In this document: piece by piece, positions 1 through 7,361 of the stretch
How the letters are laid out: each line of letters begins with the position of its first letter
How positions within the stretch are numbered: the stretch's first letter is position 1
Assembly: GCA_937958885.1 (NCBI GenBank)
Contig: CALGMT010000023.1
Coordinates: forward strand, 1 to 34,795
Direction of reading: 5' to 3'
Origin: an uncultured bacterium
GTDB taxonomy: Bacteria; Verrucomicrobiota; Kiritimatiellia; CAIVKH01
DNA: 34,795 nt
Program-made: the position numbers and the translations under genes
Notes under the pieces: generated by a model
What the model was told of the DNA's origin: nothing
The model's database searches: none
Seen by the model: only the letters and a program-made list of their open reading frames with translations

Positions 1-1
1 G

Positions 2-751
2 GGGCTCTCCAATTTGCTCGCCCAAGTTCCCGCCGTGGCCTCGGGTGTGGAGCGCACCTCGTGGCAGGTGGATGTGAATCTGAACAACAACGCGCAGTAC
101 TGGTGGCGGTGCCGCGCGTCGGACGGCTCCAACACCGGCCCGTGGATGGCGACGGCGACGTTCTACATCAACGAGACGAACACGCCGCCGGCCACGGTGC
201 TGATTGCCGGCCCGCCGAAAGGCGCGACGCTGCGGACGGCGTCGGGGATCCTCTCATGGTATCCGAGCACGGATGCGGATGCCGGCGATGTGGTGGACAC
301 CTACCACATTCAAATTGACGACGACGCGGACTTTGCGTCCCCGTTGGTGGACACGCAGTTTGCCGGGCCGAATCCCGCGCCGACGGGCGAGTATGTCACG
401 ATCTCGCGGCCGCTCTACACGCTCAGCGGCTATGACGCGTTGGGGATGATCAGCAACTACTACTGGCGGATTCGCGCGCGCGACTCGCGGTTTTCGTGGT
501 CCGCGTGGACTGCCGGCGGGCACTGGTTCATCTACGGCGTGCCGCCGCCGAATGCCGCGAGCATGGTCCGCAACGCGAACGGCACGATCACGTTCTCTTG
601 GGATGTCGGAACGGAAAATTGGTACATCCAGTGGACGCCCTCGCTCACCGGCGGCTGGCAGACCGTCGCCGGCCCGCTCGGCGTGAACAACTGGACCTTC
701 ACTCCGAACCCGGCACAGACCTCCGGCTTTTACCGGATCATGGGAGAGTGA
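2..751 (+). CDS. Secreted FN3-like repeat protein, 3' part only
   Basis: The reading frame is open from the window edge, so the N-terminus and any signal peptide lie outside; the stop is TGA at 749-751. Two related beta-sandwich-like units are visible. Each ends in an aromatic motif (YWWRCRASDGSNTGPW near the start, YYWRIRARDSRFSWSAW later), which resembles fibronectin type III modules of extracellular proteins. The last 50 residues have the pattern W-x-PSLTG-x-W...W-x-F...SGFYRIMGE, a terminal domain I associate with secreted proteins of Verrucomicrobiota and relatives. No enzymatic motif is visible in the part present. It lies 67 bp upstream of another exported-protein gene on the same strand. 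The function is probably extracellular binding or structural; the specific role is unknown. Confidence 0.75.
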   Translation, partial: GLSNLLAQVPAVASGVERTSWQVDVNLNNNAQYWWRCRASDGSNTGPWMATATFYINETNTPPATVLIAGPPKGATLRTASGILSWYPSTDADAGDVVDTYHIQIDDDADFASPLVDTQFAGPNPAPTGEYVTISRPLYTLSGYDALGMISNYYWRIRARDSRFSWSAWTAGGHWFIYGVPPPNAASMVRNANGTITFSWDVGTENWYIQWTPSLTGGWQTVAGPLGVNNWTFTPNPAQTSGFYRIMGE

Positions 752-818
752 CCCATTCGAAACGCATCTGCTCGCCATTTGAGAAAAGAGTGTGACGTGT
801 CAGAGGGAAGATCGCGTC

Positions 819-2375
819 ATGAAAAAGAGCATAGGTATGCTGCTTCTGTTCGCATCGACGTTGGCATGCGGCGACGTTCCAAGCCTGATTCATTATCAAG
901 GACGTCTCCTGCTCGGCACCAATCTGGTCAGCGGTGCCGTCGGGCTGTCGCTTCGGCTCTACAGCGCGCCGTCAGGCGGCACATTGCTCTATGAAGATTC
1001 CAACACGGTGACCGTGGTCGATGGTCTTTACGCCACGTGGATCGGCGACAACACGGTGGCGGGCTCGCTCGGCGACGCGCTGACGAACGCGCAGGTGTGG
1101 CTGGAGGTGGGGGTCAACGGAACGCCGCTCTCGCCGCGCGAGCGCGTCGCGGCGGTGGCCTATGCGCTGATCGCAGACGGCGTCCGAACCGGCGGCATTA
1201 CATCCGCGATGATTGCGGCCGGCGCGGTGCAACCGGTGCACCTCGCGACGGGAACCTTTGTGCGGGTGTCCGGCGATGTGATGAGTGGTGCGCTCACCAA
1301 CCAAGAGCATATCGCGGCGCCGCGGTTTGTGAACGTGATGAACAATGCAGCGGGCTACCGATCGGTTGCCCTTGGCGGCGAACTGAACACGATTGGGCCA
1401 TCCGCAAACTACGCCGCGATCGGCGGCGGCAGAGGGAATCAGGCCCTCGGCTTCGGTTCGGTCGTTGCCGGCGGATTCAGCAATATTGCCAGCGGGATAT
1501 CATCGTTCGTGGGCGGCGGCGGCAACAACGGTTTTTGGACATATTTACCAAACATGGCCACAGGAGCATCCTCGGTCGTGGCCGGCGGTCTCGGGAATAC
1601 CGCTGGCGGATGGGCATCAACAGTGCCGGGCGGTTGCCTCAATGAGGCAATGGGTCTCTCGTCTTTGGCTGCGGGATACCGCGGTAAGGCGTTGCATGAA
1701 GGCGCGTTCGTTTGGGCAGATTATCGGGGCTCAGATTTTGCATCCACCCGTTCCAACCAATTTTGCGTGCGCGCCGGCGGAGGTGTTTGGATAGACACCG
1801 GATGGAACAGCCCTGGGATCCTGCTCAATGCCGCCGACCGCGCGCTGATCACGCGCGGCTTCGATCCCTTTACCAGCGGGGTCCACCAAACCGCCGGGCG
1901 ATGGGGCCTCTTCATGGAACCCAGCGCGCTCGTTCTCGGCATGCCGGCGCTGGGCGGCAAAACGATCAACATGGTCAAATACAACCCCGACAGCACCTAC
2001 ACCACGCTGATGACCCTCGATCAAAGCGGCAACATGACCATCGCCGGCACGTATTCGCCACCCAGCGACCGAAACCTCAAGCAAGACTTTGAAAACGTGA
2101 ACGGCGCGGAAGTTCTGGCCAAAATCGCCGAATTGCCGATTCAGACCTGGCGATACGCGCATGAAGAAAACGGGCCCCGCCACATCGGCCCCACCGCGCA
2201 GGACTTTCACGCCGCCTTCGGGCTCGGCGCCGACGACCGACACATCGCCACGGTGGACGCCGATGGCGTGGCGCTGGCAGCGATTCAGGAACTGGCGCGC
2301 CAGAACGCCGCTCTACGAGCTGAAGTCGAGGCCCTCAAGCGGCAAGTCGGAAGCCCTGGCGAATCAAGACCTTGA
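819..2375 (+). CDS. Exported protein with YadA-head-like repeats and S74 chaperone domain
   Basis: 518 residues from ATG 819, chosen because AGAGGGAAG lies about 9 nt upstream and a signal peptide follows (MKKSIGMLLLFASTLACG). An upstream in-frame GTG at 792 is less likely. Residues about 25-125 form an N-terminal domain. Residues 180-290 carry Gly-rich S-x-V-x-GG-x-x-N-x-A-x-G units (SVVAGGFSNIASG, SVVAGGLGNTAGG) like the left-handed beta-roll of trimeric YadA/Hep-Hag heads. Residues 412-490 resemble the peptidase S74 intramolecular chaperone of phage tailspikes: S416-D-R-N-L-K421 has the Ser/Lys spacing of the self-cleaving dyad. A short coiled coil ends the protein (490-510). This suggests a trimeric surface fibre that matures by autocleavage. 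No phage genes surround it. The substrate or receptor is unknown. Confidence 0.8.
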   Translation: MKKSIGMLLLFASTLACGDVPSLIHYQGRLLLGTNLVSGAVGLSLRLYSAPSGGTLLYEDSNTVTVVDGLYATWIGDNTVAGSLGDALTNAQVWLEVGVNGTPLSPRERVAAVAYALIADGVRTGGITSAMIAAGAVQPVHLATGTFVRVSGDVMSGALTNQEHIAAPRFVNVMNNAAGYRSVALGGELNTIGPSANYAAIGGGRGNQALGFGSVVAGGFSNIASGISSFVGGGGNNGFWTYLPNMATGASSVVAGGLGNTAGGWASTVPGGCLNEAMGLSSLAAGYRGKALHEGAFVWADYRGSDFASTRSNQFCVRAGGGVWIDTGWNSPGILLNAADRALITRGFDPFTSGVHQTAGRWGLFMEPSALVLGMPALGGKTINMVKYNPDSTYTTLMTLDQSGNMTIAGTYSPPSDRNLKQDFENVNGAEVLAKIAELPIQTWRYAHEENGPRHIGPTAQDFHAAFGLGADDRHIATVDADGVALAAIQELARQNAALRAEVEALKRQVGSPGESRP

Positions 2376-2384
2376 TGCCTTGCG

Positions 2385-2822
2385 CTAATCGACGACAAAG
2401 GCGAGTGTCGCGCGGTAGCCTTCATCGCGGAGGGTCCATTCCAGCGTGGCGCGCCAGAGGCCTGGCGCCAAATCGTGCGTCGAATAGCGGATGGGTGATC
2501 CTGGAAGAGGTTCGATTGATTCGTTCCGGTCCATCTTCGCATCGGAAGGGCGATACAGCGCAAGCTGGATATCGGACGCGCCCTCCGGCAATTCAATCAT
2601 CAGCGCGCGCTCGGCCGACAAATGGCGCAGTGCATTCATGCCCGCCGCGCGCGCGGTGCGTTCCATCACCCCGGTGTGCAGGACGTCCTGCTCATAATAG
2701 TCGCGGACGACGAGATCCTGCCGATGGCGCAGCGACCAGACGACGAAACTCGTCATCGCGACGGCGAACAGGGCGATGAAGATGCCGATGCCCCACGGCC
2801 ACGGATTGATGCGAGCGCTCAT
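2385..2822 (-). CDS. ccoH: CcoH/FixH-like cbb3 oxidase assembly protein
   Basis: 145 residues. The ATG at 2822 overlaps the ccoG stop by 4 nt (ATGA), which fixes the start and implies translational coupling. The N-terminus PWPWGIGIFIALFAVAMTSFVVW is followed by one membrane span (about 9-30) and the conserved DYYEQD stretch (41-46). A periplasmic beta-rich domain follows, containing LALYRPSD and ending in GLWRATLEW, typical of FixH/CcoH. In characterised bacteria this subunit helps assemble and stabilise the cbb3 oxidase and associates with CcoI and the mature complex. It is the last gene of the minus-strand oxidase cluster. Its stop lies only 9 bp from the end of the convergent S74-protein gene. 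Nothing appears truncated. Confidence 0.88.
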   Translation of the reverse strand: MSARINPWPWGIGIFIALFAVAMTSFVVWSLRHRQDLVVRDYYEQDVLHTGVMERTARAAGMNALRHLSAERALMIELPEGASDIQLALYRPSDAKMDRNESIEPLPGSPIRYSTHDLAPGLWRATLEWTLRDEGYRATLAFVVD

Positions 2823-4246
2823 GTCGTCTGGGGTCCGATGAGATTGACCTTCAATGTGCGGATGCGTTGCCCATCCTGATACACACCGACCGCTATCGGG
2901 AGATTGCCGTGCTTGAACAGCATGCGTGGCGCGGCGAGGACCACAGCCGTTTGGGTGATCCCGTCGCGCGCGGCGCGGATTTCGGGTTCGGAGGTGCGGA
3001 TATGCGCGCCGTCCGGCCACTCGATGCTCAGCGCAAGCGGGATGTCCCGCATGGTTTTGTTTGCAATCTTCACCATATAGATATTGCCGATTTCATTGTC
3101 GGGTAATTCCGTGAACAGCGCGCCAGGCGCGCGGAGCAGTTGGGTCTCCACATTGCTGCGCGTCGCCAGAATAACCACCAACACGCCGCTTAGAAGGAGC
3201 AGGATTGTCGAATAAATCACCATCCGCGCCGTGACGCGAAATCGCAGGCCTTCGCTGATATTGCGCTGGGATGCGTAGCGTATCAGGCCGCGCGGAAATG
3301 AAAGGCGGTCCATGACGCCGTCGCACGCGTCGATGCACGCGGTGCAATTGACGCATTCCATCTGCGTGCCGTTCCGGATGTCGATGCCTGTGGGGCAGAC
3401 CTCGACGCAGAGCCGACAGTTGATGCAGTCGCCGATGCCGGCCGCCTTGCGCGCTTCATAAGGTTGATCTTTGCGGAATCGCTGTTGCGGCTCCCCGCGC
3501 CGATGGTCGTAGGCAACGACGATCGAATCATTGTCGAGGAGGACGGACTGGAATCGTCCATACGGGCAGATAAACGTGCACGCCTGTTCGCGAAAGCGCG
3601 CAAAAATGCCATAAAACAGCAGGGAAAAGCCGATCATCGCGGCGAGGCCCTGCAGATGCCGCATCGGGTTGTCGGTGACCAGCGCCCACCATGCGTCGAT
3701 GCCGATAATGTAGGTGAGCAGCCAATTTCCGATCAGAAAAGAAAGACCGAAGAAGATCGCGTGTTTCGCGCCCTTTTTGATCCATTTCGCGCGCGTCCAA
3801 GGCGCTGCATCCAGCGCGCGCTGTTCGTGCGCATCGCCTTCCAACCCGTATTCGATTTTGCGGAAGACCATCTCCATAAAAATGGTTTGAGGGCAGAGCC
3901 ATCCGCACCACACGCGGCCGAAAACCGCGGTGAACAGCACGATCATCACAAAAATTGTGAGCAGCAGCAGCGCGAAGATATAGAGGTCTTGCGGCCAGAA
4001 CACCTGCCCGAACAACGCGAATTTTCGCGCGGGAATGTTCATCATCAGCAACGGCGCGCCGTTGATTTTGATGAACGGCCCGACGGCGAGAATCGCGAGC
4101 AGGATCCACGCGACCCACGAGCGCCAGCGGTAGAATCGGCCCTGCGGCTGGCGCGGATAGATCCAGATGCGGTCCCCCGTCTTCCGATCGGCCGTCGGAA
4201 TGGCGTCGCGAAAATCAGAGGCGAGCGGTGAAGCGTCTTTGTTCAT
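2819..4246 (-). CDS. ccoG: CcoG/FixG-like membrane ferredoxin, cbb3 copper maturation factor
   Basis: 475 residues from ATG 4246. The frame stays open upstream to 4795, but that extension is antiparallel to nothing conserved and overlaps ccoP, so I reject it. There are membrane spans near 43-60, 87-110, 162-182, 200-216 and 340-362. Motifs: GRVWCGWLCPQ (110-120), ACTFICPYGRFQS (222-234), and two [4Fe-4S] sets C274-x2-C277-x2-C280-x3-C284 and C298-x2-C301-x2-C304-x3-C308. An Ig-like periplasmic C-terminal domain spans about 370-475. The family is reported to reduce Cu(II) to Cu(I) for oxidase assembly. The gene follows ccoP after a 71-bp gap, the only non-overlapping junction of the cluster, and overlaps ccoH by 4 nt. 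The Shine-Dalgarno is weak. Confidence 0.93.
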   Translation of the reverse strand: MNKDASPLASDFRDAIPTADRKTGDRIWIYPRQPQGRFYRWRSWVAWILLAILAVGPFIKINGAPLLMMNIPARKFALFGQVFWPQDLYIFALLLLTIFVMIVLFTAVFGRVWCGWLCPQTIFMEMVFRKIEYGLEGDAHEQRALDAAPWTRAKWIKKGAKHAIFFGLSFLIGNWLLTYIIGIDAWWALVTDNPMRHLQGLAAMIGFSLLFYGIFARFREQACTFICPYGRFQSVLLDNDSIVVAYDHRRGEPQQRFRKDQPYEARKAAGIGDCINCRLCVEVCPTGIDIRNGTQMECVNCTACIDACDGVMDRLSFPRGLIRYASQRNISEGLRFRVTARMVIYSTILLLLSGVLVVILATRSNVETQLLRAPGALFTELPDNEIGNIYMVKIANKTMRDIPLALSIEWPDGAHIRTSEPEIRAARDGITQTAVVLAAPRMLFKHGNLPIAVGVYQDGQRIRTLKVNLIGPQTT

Positions 4247-4317
4247 GAGCGGTGAGCGAATCGAGACTCCGACACGATGAGCGCGGCTTGGAATGACCCT
4301 TCCGCCCCGCCGACTTG

Positions 4318-4872
4318 TCAGCCATCTGCCTTGACGCCTTCCGGCGCCTTTGCCTGCGCGGGAGTCGTGCCGCGGAGGCTGTCGACAAAGCTGGCGACGG
4401 CGTGAATATCGGCGGGCCGCATTTGCGACTTCCACGAAATCATGCCCTTGGCGGGGACGCCCTCCCGGATGACGTGCATCTTGTCGGCAAAGGTCGGTCC
4501 GTGGATGAAGTAATCGTCGGTGAGATTGGGGCCGATCAAGCCGCCGCCGTCGGGGGCGTGGCAGACGGCGCAATTCGACATGTAGAGCGCCCGCCCGCGC
4601 GCGAGTACTTGAGGATCGGTGGACGGCGTGTCGAATTGAGGCGCCGCGGCGACGGCTGACGGGCCGGTGTCGCCGCGCGCGCGCGCCATTTCGCGCTCGT
4701 ACTGCGCGGCCTGCGAATCGCCGATTTTGAGGACATCGAAGTAAAGCAAGTAAAACACCGAAAAGACAATTGTGATATTGAAAAGCCAAACCCACCAGCG
4801 CGGCAGGCGGTTATCGAGTTCCTGAATGCCGTCCACCTCGTGGCCGGCCATCGGGTTTTCGTCGTTACTCAT
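4318..4872 (-). CDS. ccoP: cbb3 oxidase subunit III, short mono-haem CcoP
   Basis: 184 residues. The start ATG 4872 overlaps the ccoQ stop by 8 nt and is preceded by a strong Shine-Dalgarno (AAGGAGA about 8 nt upstream, inside ccoQ). The N-terminal region contains VDGIQELDNRLPRWW (13-27), the typical CcoP signature, then one membrane span (about 28-46) and a linker. A single cytochrome c domain follows, with C101-A-V-C104-H105 and Met candidates at 144 and 151 (KGMISWKSQM). Classical proteobacterial CcoP is about 300 residues with two CxxCH haem sites; here only one exists and the stop is clean. The product should still pass electrons to the CcoO haem and the catalytic subunit. This looks like a lineage variant and not a truncation. 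Confidence 0.93.
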   Translation of the reverse strand: MSNDENPMAGHEVDGIQELDNRLPRWWVWLFNITIVFSVFYLLYFDVLKIGDSQAAQYEREMARARGDTGPSAVAAAPQFDTPSTDPQVLARGRALYMSNCAVCHAPDGGGLIGPNLTDDYFIHGPTFADKMHVIREGVPAKGMISWKSQMRPADIHAVASFVDSLRGTTPAQAKAPEGVKADG

Positions 4873-5056
4873 GGCGGTCGTCTCCTTCGGAAGGTTCTCC
4901 GGACTCCAGCGGCAAACGGCTCGCGTGGTCCACGTGCGCGCGGCTCATCGTGAAGGCCCAGACGGCAAAGCCGATGAAGACCGCCGCGAACAGCACGAGC
5001 GCGATGATCGGGAAAACGGCAATGCCGCCGATGTGTTCGAGGATGCCGCGGATCAC
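4865..5056 (-). CDS. ccoQ: cbb3 oxidase small subunit CcoQ
   Basis: 63 residues. The start is GTG 5056, which overlaps the ccoNO stop by 4 nt (GTGA); no ATG fits. One hydrophobic span (about residues 12-36) is followed by a short acidic/polar tail. This is the layout of CcoQ/FixQ, a non-catalytic subunit that stabilises the oxidase. Sequence conservation in this family is low, so the call rests on size, topology and its position between ccoNO and ccoP. The 3' end overlaps ccoP and contains the ccoP ribosome-binding site, so translation of the two is probably coupled. Confidence 0.82.
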   Translation of the reverse strand: MIRGILEHIGGIAVFPIIALVLFAAVFIGFAVWAFTMSRAHVDHASRLPLESGEPSEGDDRHE

Positions 5057-7188
5057 GGCGCGCCTCCCGCGGCGAGGTCGGTGCGGACGTCGACGCCGAG
5101 CCGCTGCAAATAGGCGATGAGCGCGATGATCTCGCGGTCCGGTTCGACGGGCACGCCGTTCTGTTTCAGGTCGTCGGAAATTTCACGGGCCTGCTGCTTG
5201 AGATCGGCCATCGCCCGATTTTCATAGCCCGGCGGGTAGGGGACGCCGAGGCGGCGCATGAGCTTGATCTTCGCGGCAGTGGTTCGCGTGTCGAGTTTAT
5301 CCTTCAGCAACCACGGATAGGGCGGCATCACGGAGTTCTCCGACGTCGAGCGCGGATCCTGCATGTGGCGCGCGTGCCACGCGTTGGGATATTTGCGGCC
5401 GACGCGGTGCAGGTCGGGTCCGGTGCGCTTCGATCCCCAAAGAAACGGATGGTCGTACACGAATTCGCCCGCCTTCGAATACTCGCCGTAGCGTTCCGTT
5501 TCCGAGCGGAACGGGCGGACGAGCTGCGAGTGGCAGCTTACGCAACCCTCGCGGATGTAGATGTCGCGGCCATGCAGTTCGAGCGGCGTGTAGGGGCGTA
5601 CCGCCGCGATGGTCGGGACATTGGTGCGGATCAGAAACGTCGGCACGGCCTCGACGATCCCGCCGATGAGGATCGCGATCAGCGCGAGCACGGTGAACCA
5701 AAACGGTTTCCGCTCCAGCCATCGATGGCGATAGGGGTGCTCGTCGTGGGCCTTCACCAGCGGCGGCATCGGAGCGACCCGCGCCTCCACGTCAGCCGCG
5801 AACGCGCCCTGCTTCGCGGTGCGATACAGATTGTAGGCCATCAACAGCGCGCCGACGAGATAGAGGCTGCCGCCGATCGCACGCAGGACGTACATCGGAA
5901 TGAGCTGCAGAAGCGTTTCCAAAAAGTTCGGATATTGCAGGAAGCCGTCGGGCGTAAATTGCTTCCACATCAGGCCCTGCGTGACGCCGGTCCAGTAGAT
6001 CGGGACGACGTAAAACATCATGCCGAGCAGGCCGATCCAGAAGTGCCAGGTCGCCAGCTTCACCGACCAAAGCCTCGTGTTGTACATGTTCGGAAACAGC
6101 CAGTAGAGCATGCCGAACGTGAGAAATCCGTTCCATCCGAGCGCGCCGGTGTGCACATGCGCGATGGTCCAGTCGGTGAAATGCGAGAGCGCGTTGACGC
6201 TCTTGATCGAAAGGGTGGGCCCTTCCAGCGTCGCCATGCCGTAGGCCGTGACGGCGACAACCATGAATTTTAATACAGGATCCTGCCGCACCTTGTCCCA
6301 TGCGCCGCGCAGCGTCAGCAGACCGTTGAGCATCCCGCCCCACGACGGCGCGATCAGCATCAGCGAGAACACCATGCCGAGCGATTGCGCCCAATCCGGC
6401 AGCGCCGAGTAGAGCAGGTGATGCGGCCCGGCCCAGATGTAGATAAAAATCAGCGCCCAGAAATGGATGATCGAGAGGCGGTAGGAGAACACCGGGCGGC
6501 CCGACGCCTTCGGGATGAAGTAGTACATGAGGCCGAGGTAGGGCGTCGTCAGGAAGAACGCGACCGCGTTGTGGCCGTACCACCATTGCACGAGCGCGTC
6601 TTGCACGCCCGCATAGATCGAGTAGCTCTTCAGCCAGCTCAGCGGAAGCTCGAACGAATTGACGATGTGCAGGACCGCGACGGTGACCACGGTGGAGATG
6701 TAGAACCAGATCGCGACGTACATGTGCCGCTCGCGCCGCCGGGCGATCGTCCCGAACAAATTGATCGCGAAGACGACCCAGACCAGCGTGATCGCGATGT
6801 CGATCGGCCACTCGAGCTCCGCATATTCCTTGCTCGTGGTGAAGCCGAGCGGCAGCGTGACGGCCGCTGCGACGATGATGAGCTGCCAGCCCCAAAAGTG
6901 GATCCAGCTCAACGCGTCGCTGAACATCCGCGCCTTGCAGAGGCGCTGCAGCGAGTAATACACGCCCGCGAAGATTCCATTGCCCACGAACGCAAAGATC
7001 ACCGCGTTCGTATGCAGCGGGCGCAGGCGGCCGAATGTCGTCCACGGCAGGCCGAGATTCGCCGCCGGGATGAAGATCTGCAGCGCGATAATCAGACCGA
7101 CCAGCATGCCCACCACGCCCCATAAAACGGTGACGAAGGAAAAGGCGCGGACGATCCGGTTGTCGTAGCGGATGGTTTCCATATTCAT
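5053..7188 (-). CDS. ccoNO: Fused CcoN-CcoO catalytic subunit of cbb3 cytochrome c oxidase
   Basis: 711 residues from ATG 7188, which overlaps the ccoS stop (ATGA). Residues 1-460 are CcoN, a haem-copper oxidase with about 12 membrane spans. A histidine for low-spin haem is at 59 (RPLHTN). Cu-site histidines are at 206 (WYGHN) and 256/257 (AGPHHL). The haem-binding AHVHTGALGWN has histidines at 344 and 346. After a linker, a further span near 495-515 leads into CcoO, a mono-haem cytochrome c with C549-V-S-C552-H553 and a Met candidate in SVMPPYP (M621). Separate ccoN and ccoO genes are the textbook arrangement. Here one uninterrupted frame joins them, a fusion known in some non-proteobacterial lineages. 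It reduces O2 to water with proton pumping at the cytoplasmic membrane. Confidence 0.97.
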   Translation of the reverse strand: MNMETIRYDNRIVRAFSFVTVLWGVVGMLVGLIIALQIFIPAANLGLPWTTFGRLRPLHTNAVIFAFVGNGIFAGVYYSLQRLCKARMFSDALSWIHFWGWQLIIVAAAVTLPLGFTTSKEYAELEWPIDIAITLVWVVFAINLFGTIARRRERHMYVAIWFYISTVVTVAVLHIVNSFELPLSWLKSYSIYAGVQDALVQWWYGHNAVAFFLTTPYLGLMYYFIPKASGRPVFSYRLSIIHFWALIFIYIWAGPHHLLYSALPDWAQSLGMVFSLMLIAPSWGGMLNGLLTLRGAWDKVRQDPVLKFMVVAVTAYGMATLEGPTLSIKSVNALSHFTDWTIAHVHTGALGWNGFLTFGMLYWLFPNMYNTRLWSVKLATWHFWIGLLGMMFYVVPIYWTGVTQGLMWKQFTPDGFLQYPNFLETLLQLIPMYVLRAIGGSLYLVGALLMAYNLYRTAKQGAFAADVEARVAPMPPLVKAHDEHPYRHRWLERKPFWFTVLALIAILIGGIVEAVPTFLIRTNVPTIAAVRPYTPLELHGRDIYIREGCVSCHSQLVRPFRSETERYGEYSKAGEFVYDHPFLWGSKRTGPDLHRVGRKYPNAWHARHMQDPRSTSENSVMPPYPWLLKDKLDTRTTAAKIKLMRRLGVPYPPGYENRAMADLKQQAREISDDLKQNGVPVEPDREIIALIAYLQRLGVDVRTDLAAGGAP

Positions 7189-7361
7189 GGCGTTTTTTTC
7201 CGGGTTGGTTCAGGAGTGGTCGATTCGTCATCGGACAATACGCGCATGGGCGGAGTGCCGGTGTCGTCGAATTGGCCGGAGCGGACCGACCACAGAAAAC
7301 CGATCAAAAATACCGTTGCGACGCCGAGGCTGGCCATCATCAATATAAATAGTACGCTCAT
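7185..7361 (-). CDS. ccoS: CcoS cbb3 oxidase maturation protein
   Basis: 58 residues. The ATG at 7361 overlaps the ccoI stop by 4 nt, and the stop overlaps the ccoNO start by 4 nt, so the gene is locked between two coupled junctions. One N-terminal membrane span (MSVLFILMMASLGVATVFLI) is followed by FLWSVRSGQFDDTGTPPMR, where the W-x-V-x-x-GQFDD-x-x-x-P-x-x-R pattern is characteristic of CcoS. In known systems CcoS is needed to obtain an oxidase containing its haem and copper centres. The polar tail after residue 42 is rich in S/T/E/P/K and probably disordered. Confidence 0.92.
   Translation of the reverse strand: MSVLFILMMASLGVATVFLIGFLWSVRSGQFDDTGTPPMRVLSDDESTTPEPTRKKTP

Noticed and set aside
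819-2375. Prophage tail-fibre remnant
   Set aside because: The protein has a signal peptide and no neighbouring phage structural, integrase or lysis genes. Composition matches the surroundings.
4247-4795. N-terminal extension of ccoG by about 183 residues
   Set aside because: It would overlap most of ccoP in another phase. The sequence before MNKDASP is Arg-rich and unlike the CcoG family.
5792-7231. A 479-codon frame on the minus strand overlapping ccoNO in another phase
   Set aside because: ccoNO has all haem and copper ligands. The alternative frame is Arg/His/Pro-rich with no motif.
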